Source: FEN-1297 sp963710735
Lineage (GTDB): Bacteria > Bacteroidota > Ignavibacteria > Ignavibacteriales > Ignavibacteriaceae
DNA: 64,000 nt
NCBI GenBank assembly: GCA_963710735.1
Contig: CAVQBN010000004.1
Span: forward strand, 186,001 to 250,000
Reading direction: 5' to 3'
The notes below the pieces were generated by a model. That model was not told the origin of the DNA. It saw only the letters and a list, made by a program, of their open reading frames with translations, and ran no database searches. A program made the translations under genes and the position numbers. Positions 9,085 through 17,082 of this stretch are shown here, piece by piece. The stretch's first letter is position 1, and each line of letters begins with the position of its first letter.

Positions 9085-9963
9085 TTATTTTTGTTTTTCT
9101 TTTCTGAATATTAAACAGTATTGATGATGCCTGTTTGAAACCCAAGCACTGTTTACACCAAGTGCGATTAAAGGTTTATCATCTTGCAGCCAGATTTTTT
9201 CATCTTTTAGTACCCAGCTTCTTGATTTTCGTTTTGTTAAGGAAACAGCCGTATCAAATGCTAAAGGATAAAGTCTGCCTTTAAAATATACGTTATTTGT
9301 AATAACGGTCAGATACCCGTTTGTTTTTGTTAAATCGAAAACTTGATCAAATATTTTGGCCTGCCGTTCAATAAAACATTCATAATCTTCTTCATTACCT
9401 ATATCATCCTTACTTTTAGAATAATTGGTTGTTAAACCTTTATCGGTTCGTAGTTTTTGCCGTAAGGAATTTCTTTCAAGCTGATTCCAGTATGGCGGCG
9501 ATGTAATCGTATAATCGAATTTAACTTTATCCAATCCTTTTTTTAACAACAAATCTTTTAAATTTTCCGAAGAACCATTTAGAGGCAAAATTTCTTCCTT
9601 ATACTTTTCTTTTTTTACTCTATCTCTTGTAATATTATAGAATATTTTTGAAAGTTCTACAGCCACAGCATTTCTTTTAAGATTTCCAGCAGCGATTAAT
9701 GTGCTTCCAGTTCCCATAAAAGGATCCAGAACCCAATCACCTTCTTTAGTAAAAAATGATATAAATTCTTCGATTAAAGATTCCGGAAATTTAGCCGGAT
9801 GTAATAGTTCATTTTTTTTTCTGCGAGGCGGTTTATGAATAAACCATGATTTAGAGAATTTTATCCATTCTTTTCCGGTTAAATGGTTCAGTTTATTGTT
9901 TAAATTATATTTACCGCGATCTCCAAAATCAATTATGTTTTCAGTATTTATTCGGTTGGCCAT
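9085..9963 (-). CDS. Orphan DNA methyltransferase (N4-cytosine or N6-adenine type)
   Basis: A 292-residue SAM-dependent DNA amino-methyltransferase. It has HPAKFPESLIEEFI (motif X-like, about 55-68), the SAM-binding motif I DPFMGTGST at 80-88 and the catalytic motif IV TSPPYW at 154-159. An SPPYW form of motif IV is commonest in N4-cytosine enzymes. The order X-I-IV with the variable region after motif IV is the gamma arrangement, whereas most N4-cytosine enzymes have the beta order. No restriction endonuclease or specificity gene is adjacent, so it is either a regulatory orphan or a remnant of a restriction system. The target sequence cannot be predicted. Confidence 0.85.
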   Translation of the reverse strand: MANRINTENIIDFGDRGKYNLNNKLNHLTGKEWIKFSKSWFIHKPPRRKKNELLHPAKFPESLIEEFISFFTKEGDWVLDPFMGTGSTLIAAGNLKRNAVAVELSKIFYNITRDRVKKEKYKEEILPLNGSSENLKDLLLKKGLDKVKFDYTITSPPYWNQLERNSLRQKLRTDKGLTTNYSKSKDDIGNEEDYECFIERQAKIFDQVFDLTKTNGYLTVITNNVYFKGRLYPLAFDTAVSLTKRKSRSWVLKDEKIWLQDDKPLIALGVNSAWVSNRHHQYCLIFRKEKQK

Positions 9964-10040
9964 TTATATTTTTTTATTAATGTATGATGATTAACCTAGT
10001 ATCCGGATTAATATAGACTTAATTGGAACTAACATTTTAT

Positions 10041-10880
10041 TTATAGATAAACCGAGAAGAAACTTGAGTAAAGTCCAATTGAAATTTCATGAAAATTATT
10101 TTCAGAGTGGTTCGGCGCTAAATTGAATCTATATCTTGTATAAACTGTAAATGTATTTAATAATTTAAACCATCCGATTGAAAGTTCTGCACTGGCACCG
10201 TTAAATCCTTTAAAATTTGTAAACCAATCAATTCCGGGTGAAATATATTGAATTCCCGGGACTACAAATATCTGTTTATAACCTAATCTTAGAAAATTTT
10301 TATACGGCGCATTAAAAATATGCGAATATTCTGCAGAAATATATCCTGCAGGGTAACTAAAGCGTGATGATCTTATTGAGATGATTGGAATTTCTTTGGT
10401 AAGGCTAAAATAATTTTTACTATTTTGAGAAACATAAACAGGTGAAGGTAAAGCAAAAACAGTCCCGCCAAATAAACATAATAACAAAAAATTTGATTCG
10501 CTTTCTACTTTGATTTCACCGGGCAATTCAAAATCATAATTATCACTATGATAAGTATGACCTGCAGAATCTTGAACAATAATTACATAAGGAATTAATT
10601 TTGTTTTGAAATTGAGGTTTGTTAAATCAATTTTAATATTATGATTTACCGTATAATTTTCTGTAACAGGATACTCATATTTATTATCAATTAGAACCTT
10701 CGATTTACAATCGGAACTTGTAAAAAATGATAACATAAAAGTATGAGGTTTTTCAGGTGTTACATAAGAATCAATTACAGTAACTTCTATTGAATCCTGT
10801 TCCTGATTTCTTCCTTGTGCATAAAATGAAGTAGAAGAGAAAATTACGAATAGTAAAACAATAAAAAAATATTTTTTCAT
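10041..10880 (-). CDS. Secreted or outer-membrane protein of unknown function
   Basis: The start is taken at ATG 10880, which gives MKKYFFIVLLFVIFSS, a signal peptide ending in SFYAQ, and has AAGGCAG upstream; the frame is open to 10928 but the extra residues look non-coding. Residues 30-130 resemble an Ig-like extracellular domain with one Cys (SDCKSK). From about 140 onward Tyr/Phe-rich alternating segments end in YSSFFSVYL, typical of a beta barrel. I do not recognise a family. It follows the PLP enzyme gene downstream of an inverted repeat and is probably transcribed alone. Confidence 0.65.
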   Translation of the reverse strand: MKKYFFIVLLFVIFSSTSFYAQGRNQEQDSIEVTVIDSYVTPEKPHTFMLSFFTSSDCKSKVLIDNKYEYPVTENYTVNHNIKIDLTNLNFKTKLIPYVIIVQDSAGHTYHSDNYDFELPGEIKVESESNFLLLCLFGGTVFALPSPVYVSQNSKNYFSLTKEIPIISIRSSRFSYPAGYISAEYSHIFNAPYKNFLRLGYKQIFVVPGIQYISPGIDWFTNFKGFNGASAELSIGWFKLLNTFTVYTRYRFNLAPNHSENNFHEISIGLYSSFFSVYL

Positions 10881-10922
10881 ATCTGCCTTTGAATATTTAT
10901 CTAAAATATACGGATAAAATAG

Positions 10923-10954
10923 GGTCACTTAAATTAATTTAAACTTAAGTGACC
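10923..10954. terminator. Inverted repeat, probable terminator after the PLP enzyme gene
   Basis: GGTCACTTAA at 10923-10932 and TTAAGTGACC at 10945-10954 are perfect 10-bp arms with a 12-base AT loop. On the minus strand the stem is followed by CTATTTTATC. It sits 30 bp past the stop of the gene ending at 10984, which fits an intrinsic terminator, though the T-run is interrupted. Confidence 0.5.
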
Positions 10955-10983
10955 GGCAACCTCTATTTCATTAAAAATATATA

Positions 10984-12312
10984 TTATACCTTCTTTAAAC
11001 ATTCTTCAATATCTGTTAAAATATCATCAACATTTTCTAGTCCGGCAGCAAGTCTAATACCTCCCGGGTCAATTTTATATTCTGATAGTTTATCAACCGG
11101 AACCATAGAATGCGTCATTGAAGCAGGGTGTTCAATTAAAGTTCTAGTATGTCCAAGACTGACCGCTAGTGTCATTGTATATGCTTTCTTTGCAGCATGA
11201 TTCATAAATTTTTTTGCATTCTCCTTGCATTCAATAGCATTGGCTCCTTTAAGGACAAAATAAATCAAACTGCCGGGTGCAAAATTTCCATTAAAATCTG
11301 ACATTTGTTTTCTTGCCAAATCATAAAATTTATAAGATGATAGACCAGGGTAATTTACAAATTCAACTTTAGGATGAGCACTTAAATATTCAGCTAATTT
11401 CTGTGCAGTATTTATCTGTTGTCTAATTCTCAAATGAAGGGTAGGTAAACCGTAAGTCATAACGTTCCATGCACTTTTATTATTCAACACTGCTCCAAAA
11501 TCTTTTCGATATAGAAGGAGCATGTCTTTATATTTTTTCTTCCCTATAACAACCCCGCCCATATCGGTTCCAAATCCTCCAAGACCTTTTGTTAGTGAAT
11601 TAACAGAAAAATTTGCTCCCAATTCTATAGGCCGCTGACAATAAGGTGTGGCAAAAGTATTATCCACAACAATTTTTATTCTTTCAGCTTCTGAACGACT
11701 TGAATTAGATTCATCAGTAATCTTTCTAACTGCTTGAATATCAATGATATCTAGGTTTGGATTTGAAGGAGTTTCAAAGTATATAACCCTAGTTTTATCA
11801 GTGATTGAACTCTTTAGATTATCTATATCCGTAAGGTCAATTAAAGTACTTTTAATGTTATATCGAGGATACCAATTACTAAAAAGTGAATATGTGCAGC
11901 CGTACAATGTATGGTGAGAAATAATTTCATCACCTGATCTGGTCAACATCCCCATGATCCCGGATATTGCTCCCATTCCCGTAGCAAAGGTAACCGCCAT
12001 CTCTCCCTTTTCCACGTATGCTATATTTTCTTCGAGAATATCTTTATTTGGCTCGCCTAGTCTGTCATAAATATAAATAGGCATTGGATCTTCGCCTGCA
12101 ACCGGCGAGTTTGCAAACTCCATAAAACCTTCAGCCCCTCTTTCAACCGAATCTAGTCTATAAATTACGGAAGAGGAAATAGGCGGAAGGACATGATGAC
12201 TATAATCCCATTTTTTTGAAATATTTTTACCATAAATCATGTGGGTTTCCATAGAATATTTTGTGTCATCAATGGAGTTTTTATTTTGCGAATGTTTGGT
12301 TTGTGAGTTCAT
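10984..12312 (-). CDS. Cys/Met-metabolism PLP enzyme, methionine gamma-lyase-like
   Basis: A 442-residue type I PLP enzyme of the cystathionine gamma-synthase superfamily. The cofactor Lys is Lys242 in SLTKGLGG, Asp217 in VVDNTF pairs with the pyridine nitrogen, and the C-terminal substrate Arg lies in GIRLAAGLEN. The active-site stretch reads TLYGCT, with Cys139 where methionine gamma-lyases carry their characteristic Cys; the paralogue at 12466 has VYGGT there. This suggests production of methanethiol, 2-oxobutyrate and ammonia from methionine, but O-acetylhomoserine sulfhydrylase remains possible. The N-terminal ~35 residues are longer than usual. It lies downstream of the cystathionine lyase and synthase genes. 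Confidence 0.82.
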   Translation of the reverse strand: MNSQTKHSQNKNSIDDTKYSMETHMIYGKNISKKWDYSHHVLPPISSSVIYRLDSVERGAEGFMEFANSPVAGEDPMPIYIYDRLGEPNKDILEENIAYVEKGEMAVTFATGMGAISGIMGMLTRSGDEIISHHTLYGCTYSLFSNWYPRYNIKSTLIDLTDIDNLKSSITDKTRVIYFETPSNPNLDIIDIQAVRKITDESNSSRSEAERIKIVVDNTFATPYCQRPIELGANFSVNSLTKGLGGFGTDMGGVVIGKKKYKDMLLLYRKDFGAVLNNKSAWNVMTYGLPTLHLRIRQQINTAQKLAEYLSAHPKVEFVNYPGLSSYKFYDLARKQMSDFNGNFAPGSLIYFVLKGANAIECKENAKKFMNHAAKKAYTMTLAVSLGHTRTLIEHPASMTHSMVPVDKLSEYKIDPGGIRLAAGLENVDDILTDIEECLKKV

Positions 12313-12465
12313 TAAATTCCCCGAAATGTTTTTGGAAAAATAATTTGATCAAATTTAACCAGAAATTTTTCTAATAGATAGGCTTTAACTTCTGCACAAT
12401 TACTTACTATTGGAAATGAAAATTATCTTTTACATCAATACTAATGCTCATAGAAAATACTCACA

Positions 12466-13599
12466 TTATTTTAATGCATTTTCAATATCCGAAATCAGAT
12501 CTTCAATATCTTCAATTCCCACGGAAAATCTTACAAGGCTGTCTGTCAATCCCATCTTTTCTCTTTCTTCTTTGGGTACAGAAGCGTGAGTCATACTTGC
12601 AGGATGACTAATTAAACTTTCAACGCCGCCTAAACTTTCGCCGAGAGTAAATATTCTTACATTTCTTAAAAGTTTTTTTGCTTTCTCCACATCACCTAAG
12701 TCGGCAGATATCATACCTCCGAATCCTCTCATTTGCTTTTTGGCAAGTTCGTGCTGCGGATGGGTTTTTAAACCAGGGTAATATACTTTATTGGCAATTT
12801 CAGAATTGAATAAATATTCAGCTAATACCATTGCATTTTTAGTATGCCTTTCCATTCTAACAGCTAATGTTTTTGTTGAGCGGAGAACAAGCCAGCAGTC
12901 GAAAGGAGAAGGTACTGCACCAATTGCATTTTGAACATATCTTATACGCTCATGAATTTTTTCACTATCTGTTATAATTATTCCTCCGATTACATCACTA
13001 TGCCCATTTATATACTTTGTTGAGCTGTGCAAAACGATATCTATACCAAGGGAGAGAGGATTTTGCAAATACGGGCTCATAAACGTATTATCAACTATAC
13101 TAATCAGATTATGTTTTTTACATATTTCGGATGCGCCGGTTAAATCGGTTAGGCTTAACATTGGATTTGTAGGAGTTTCCAGATAAACAAGTTTTGTGTT
13201 TTTTTGAATTGCATTCTCAATATTCTTCAGGTCACTGCTGTCAATCCAGGAAAATTTCAGTTCATAATCTTTCATTATCAATTCGAATAAACGATAAGTG
13301 CCTCCATAAACATTATTTGAAACTATTATATGATCACCTGCTTTTACTAAACTCATAAGCGCGTGCGTGGCCGCTAAACCGGACGAGAAAGCTATTCCAT
13401 ATTTACCCTTTTCAAGCGCAGCAATATTTGCTTCCATCGATTGGCGGGTTAAATTATGCGTTCTTCCATATTCAAAGCCTTTGTGCTTACCTAGCTCTTC
13501 TTGAGCGTAAGTCGATGTCTGATAAATTGGAGTTATAACCGCTCCGGTTACGGGGTCAGGTTTCTGACCTGCATGGATTGCATCTGTTGAAAAGCCCAT
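12466..13599 (-). CDS. Cystathionine gamma-lyase / gamma-synthase
   Basis: A 377-residue PLP enzyme of the Cys/Met family. The cofactor Lys is Lys195 in SSTKYINGHSD, Asp170 is in SIVDNTF, and the phosphate-binding region is SSGLAATHA. Residues around 98-105 read VYGGTYRLF, as in cystathionine gamma-lyase and gamma-synthase. It is next to a cystathionine beta-synthase gene with tandem CBS domains, the usual partner in reverse transsulfuration (homocysteine to cystathionine to cysteine), so lyase is the favoured role. Gamma-synthase activity cannot be excluded from sequence. Cytoplasmic tetramer by family. Start ATG with AAGGAAA upstream. Confidence 0.87.
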   Translation of the reverse strand: MGFSTDAIHAGQKPDPVTGAVITPIYQTSTYAQEELGKHKGFEYGRTHNLTRQSMEANIAALEKGKYGIAFSSGLAATHALMSLVKAGDHIIVSNNVYGGTYRLFELIMKDYELKFSWIDSSDLKNIENAIQKNTKLVYLETPTNPMLSLTDLTGASEICKKHNLISIVDNTFMSPYLQNPLSLGIDIVLHSSTKYINGHSDVIGGIIITDSEKIHERIRYVQNAIGAVPSPFDCWLVLRSTKTLAVRMERHTKNAMVLAEYLFNSEIANKVYYPGLKTHPQHELAKKQMRGFGGMISADLGDVEKAKKLLRNVRIFTLGESLGGVESLISHPASMTHASVPKEEREKMGLTDSLVRFSVGIEDIEDLISDIENALK

Positions 13600-13733
13600 T
13601 ATAAATTTCCTTTTAATTTAATTCGAAGAATTTTTTTTAACATATTTTAAATTTCTAGATAAGATTCTTAATTATTTATGCGATATGAAAATTAACTTTT
13701 TTATAATGAATTAATATAATTACAATTATAAAA

Positions 13734-15102
13734 TTAAGAAAAGTTGGCGTGCTCTAAAATATCATACCGGGTAATTATATCTTTAATTCTGCCGTATTCG
13801 GTTGAAAGTACTGCCGGAGAATCGCTTAAATATTTTCTAACTACATTAAGTTCGGTTCTTTCATCAAGTGTAGGAAATCCTGGCCCCATTAAGTTTTCAA
13901 TATTGGAGTCCATCAGGTCAGGATTATCCAGTAAACTTGACATTAATCTAGCTTCTTTAACGCTCCCCACTGATTCGCCGTTATCAATTACCGGAAGCTG
14001 AGAAAATCCCTTCTCGTTCAATACTTCAACAGCAGCTTTAACTTTGTCTTTAGGATTAAGAAAAACCAATTCTTTCGGTTTACCATTTCTTTTTGCCAAA
14101 GAAATATCGTGCAGTGTTCTTATTTCGACCGGTAAAAGTCTTTTTTCTCTCAGCCATTCGTCACTGTGAAACTTTGATAAGTATCTCTCCCCCGTATCAC
14201 AAACGACGAACACAATTATTGCATTCTCATCCAATTCTTTGGCAACCTCAAGAGTAATACCCAGGATAGTTCCGGTACTTCCTCCGCAAAATATTCCTTC
14301 TTCTTTTGATAATATTCTTGCAAAGTTAAATGAATCCATATCACTTATGTTATATACCTTGTCGATATACTCGAAATGAACATTTTTAGGAAGGCAATCC
14401 TGCCCAATACCTTCAACTAAATAGGGCAATCCTTCTATAAGATTACCTTTCTCTTTATATTCTTTAAATATCGAACCATAAGGATCTGCACCTATTATCT
14501 GGATATTTTTATTTTTTTCTTTTAGATATTTGCCCACACCGCTGATTGTTCCGCCTGTCCCGATGCCTGCAATAAAATGAGTTATTTTCCCATCTGTTTG
14601 TTCCCATATTTCCGGGCCGGTTGTTTTATAATGAATTTCGGGATTTGCCGGGTTGGAATATTGATACATAAATATAGAGTTCGGAGTTTCTTTATTAATT
14701 TTTTTTGCAACTGTTATATAATAATCCGGATGATCATGATTGACAGCATTAGAGACTACAATCACGTCTCCCCCTAAAGCTTTAAGATAATTTATTTTTT
14801 CGGTGCTTACTTTATCTGTCACGACGAAAATTGATTTATATCCTTTAACTGCGCAAGCCAAAGCAAGTCCGATTCCGGTATTTCCACTTGTCGCTTCAAT
14901 TACTGTTCCGCCATGTTTAATTTTTCCGCTTCGTTCAGCATCCACAAGCATCGATAAACCAATTCTGTCCTTAACGCTTCCACCCGGATTTGCAGATTCC
15001 AGTTTGGCAAATATCTGTGGTTTTAATCCTTTAGTTAATCTTATTTAATTTGATTAAAGGCGTGTTACCAATGTTTTCTAAAATATTATTTTTATAATTC
15101 AT
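13734..15102 (-). CDS. Cystathionine beta-synthase with C-terminal CBS domain pair, apparent frameshift
   Basis: A fold-type II PLP enzyme that replaces the hydroxyl of serine (or an activated serine) with homocysteine. From ATG 15102 (AAGGAC upstream) the frame reads MNYKNNILENIGNTPLIKLN and then hits a stop. The rest continues in another frame as TKGLKPQIFAKLESANPGGS, with the PLP Lys at about 44 in GGSVKDRIG. Removing one A from a two-A run (plus-strand T at 15035-15036) restores one frame of 455 residues. SGNTGIGLALA and GTGGTISGVGKYLK bind substrate and PLP phosphate. Residues from about 340 form two CBS domains, which in homologues bind adenosyl ligands. The later part alone lacks the catalytic Lys. 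Confidence 0.88.
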
Positions 15103-15225
15103 TTTAGTCCTTAAAATGATTTACAACTAATTCAATACAATTAGTATATATACAGGTAATTGATTTACAGATAGTATTTATATAGTAAGTTATCCGCTAT
15201 TAAAATGAAGTACTATAATTCACAA

Positions 15226-16128
15226 TTAAACAAAACTAAATCCACGTAAAAATTCTCCAACTTTCAACCGCTTTTTCCCTTCCTGCTGAAGTTCCAAAAC
15301 TTCGAGAGAATTTTTACCGCATCCGATCATCAAATTTCCTTTTGACTGTTCAATTTCTCCGGGATTTAATTTCGAAGATTGAATTATTTTTGTTTTAAAT
15401 ATCTTTATTATTTTATTGTCAAATCTAAAATAAGCACCTGGAAAAGGTGAAAGACCTCGAATTAAATTATGAATTTCTTCGGCCGTTTTTTCCCAATTAA
15501 TTTCTGTTATTTCTTTTGTAATCTTTGGAGCAGGAGAAGCAAGAATATCATCCTGTTTTTTTAGCTCTAAATTTCCATCAGAAATTAAATCTACTGTCTG
15601 TAATACAACCTTTGCTCCAAGAATGCTTAACTTATCATGTAAAGTTCCAAAGTCATCGTTTTCATCAACAACTATTTTATTCTGTATTATAACGTTGCCG
15701 GTATCTACTTTATCTTCAAGCATAAAAGTAGTTACTCCCGTTTCCGATTCACCGTTAATCAATGCCCACTGAATAGGCGCAGCACCTCTATATTTCGGCA
15801 ATAAAGAGCCATGAAGATTAAATGATCCTTTCATTGGTATTGTAAAAACTTCTCTTGGTAAAATTTTAAAAGCGACAATAACAAAAAGATCTGCATTTAT
15901 ATCTCTAAGTTGCTGGATGAAGTTCGGGTCTTTTAATTTTTCTGGTTGAAGGACAGGAATACTATTTATTAATGCAAATTCTTTTATTGGTGTGTAAGTT
16001 AATTTTTGTCCTCTCCCTCGTTCTTTGTCGGGACCTGTAACTACTGCACTTATAGTATGTTTACTTTCAATTAAAGTTTTTAATGAAGGGAGAGCAAAAT
16101 CCGGCGTACCCATGAAGACAATTTTCAT
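15226..16128 (-). CDS. fmt: Methionyl-tRNA formyltransferase
   Basis: Transfers a formyl group from 10-formyl-tetrahydrofolate to Met-tRNA(fMet) for translation initiation. Of normal length at 300 residues, it shows the N-terminal MKIVFMGTPDFALPSL, the catalytic Asn104, His106 and Asp142 in FNLHGSLLPKYRGAAPIQWA and DKVDTGN, and a C-terminal OB-like domain from about 205. It lies 17 bp after def, the common def-fmt pair that adds and removes the formyl group. Start ATG. Confidence 0.96.
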   Translation of the reverse strand: MKIVFMGTPDFALPSLKTLIESKHTISAVVTGPDKERGRGQKLTYTPIKEFALINSIPVLQPEKLKDPNFIQQLRDINADLFVIVAFKILPREVFTIPMKGSFNLHGSLLPKYRGAAPIQWALINGESETGVTTFMLEDKVDTGNVIIQNKIVVDENDDFGTLHDKLSILGAKVVLQTVDLISDGNLELKKQDDILASPAPKITKEITEINWEKTAEEIHNLIRGLSPFPGAYFRFDNKIIKIFKTKIIQSSKLNPGEIEQSKGNLMIGCGKNSLEVLELQQEGKKRLKVGEFLRGFSFV

Positions 16129-16145
16129 CTTGCATCATTCATAAA

Positions 16146-16709
16146 TCAAACTAGCTGATAATCCATATTTTCAGTAACCGGATAAGTTATTTCGAACTTG
16201 CGTTTTTTTATCTTTATTATCTCCTTATTCAGCTTCTTTTTTTCTTCATCACTTAGCAAATCTGTAAATAATACTCCTTGCAAATGGTCAAATTCATGTT
16301 GTATCACTCTTGCAAGTATATCATCAGCCTCAAGGATATGTTCTTTTAACTCAGTATCCTGGTATTTAATGGTTATTGATTCAGATCGTTCAATTTCAGA
16401 CCTTAAATCTGGTAGACTTAAGCAGCCCTCTTCAATAAAACATTTTTTTGCTGACCGTTTAATAATTATGGGGTTAATAAAAGTAATTGGTTTAGAATCT
16501 TCGTGGCCTTCCGCAACAGAAATATCGACTATAAAAATAGATTTGTCTGAACCAACCTGATTAGCAGCTAAACCAATACCATTTGCATTCCTCATTGTTT
16601 CAAACATATCTCTAATTAGTTCGATAGTTTTAAAATCTACATCTCTTACCTGATTAGCTTTTTTTCTTAAAATTTTATCGCCAATTAATGTTATTGGTAA
16701 TAGTGCCAT
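16146..16709 (-). CDS. def: Peptide deformylase
   Basis: Metalloprotease that removes the N-formyl group from nascent proteins. All three signature motifs are visible: GIGLAANQVG at 44-53, EEGCLSLPD with metal ligand Cys96, and QHEFDHLQG with ligands His138 and His142 and catalytic Glu139. The length of 187 residues is normal. The fmt gene follows after 17 bp. Start ATG; a 373-bp region without genes separates it from the next gene downstream in the window. Confidence 0.96.
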   Translation of the reverse strand: MALLPITLIGDKILRKKANQVRDVDFKTIELIRDMFETMRNANGIGLAANQVGSDKSIFIVDISVAEGHEDSKPITFINPIIIKRSAKKCFIEEGCLSLPDLRSEIERSESITIKYQDTELKEHILEADDILARVIQHEFDHLQGVLFTDLLSDEEKKKLNKEIIKIKKRKFEITYPVTENMDYQLV

Positions 16710-17082
16710 CCAGTCTCCAAATAATTTTATTTTTGAACTAAACTTATCGAATATTTAATGAAGAAGTTATACCCAGTTTATTTGTCGAAAAATAAATAAA
16801 TCAGAAGGAAGAAAAAAGTCTATTCGAATAAATTGCTTTTCGATCTTTACCGCTTTTAAATAATTGGATAAATTATTTACACAAATAATTAAGTAATGAT
16901 GATCTAGTTACAAAATATTATGTTAAAAATCAAAATGATATTTATTCTTAAAATAAGATTAGGAACTTACATCACATTAACTATAAATAAGATCAAAAAT
17001 TTGTGATATAAATTATTTAGCACTATCTAAGCTTATGAAATTAAATTCAATCCTTAATTAAAAATGATATTATTACTTTTAA
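16710..17082. other. AT-rich intergenic region without a gene
   Basis: This stretch precedes def and follows the end of the glycoside-hydrolase-like gene. I find no ORF, RNA or repeat in it. TAATTAAAA at 17055-17063 and TTTTAATTA at 17077-17085 form an AT-only inverted repeat across the downstream stop codon, too weak to call a terminator. It should contain the def-fmt promoter. Confidence 0.5.

Noticed and set aside
10984..15102. SAM or cobalamin riboswitch upstream of the sulfur amino-acid genes
   Set aside because: The leader stretches are short and AT-rich and lack the conserved riboswitch cores I would recognise.
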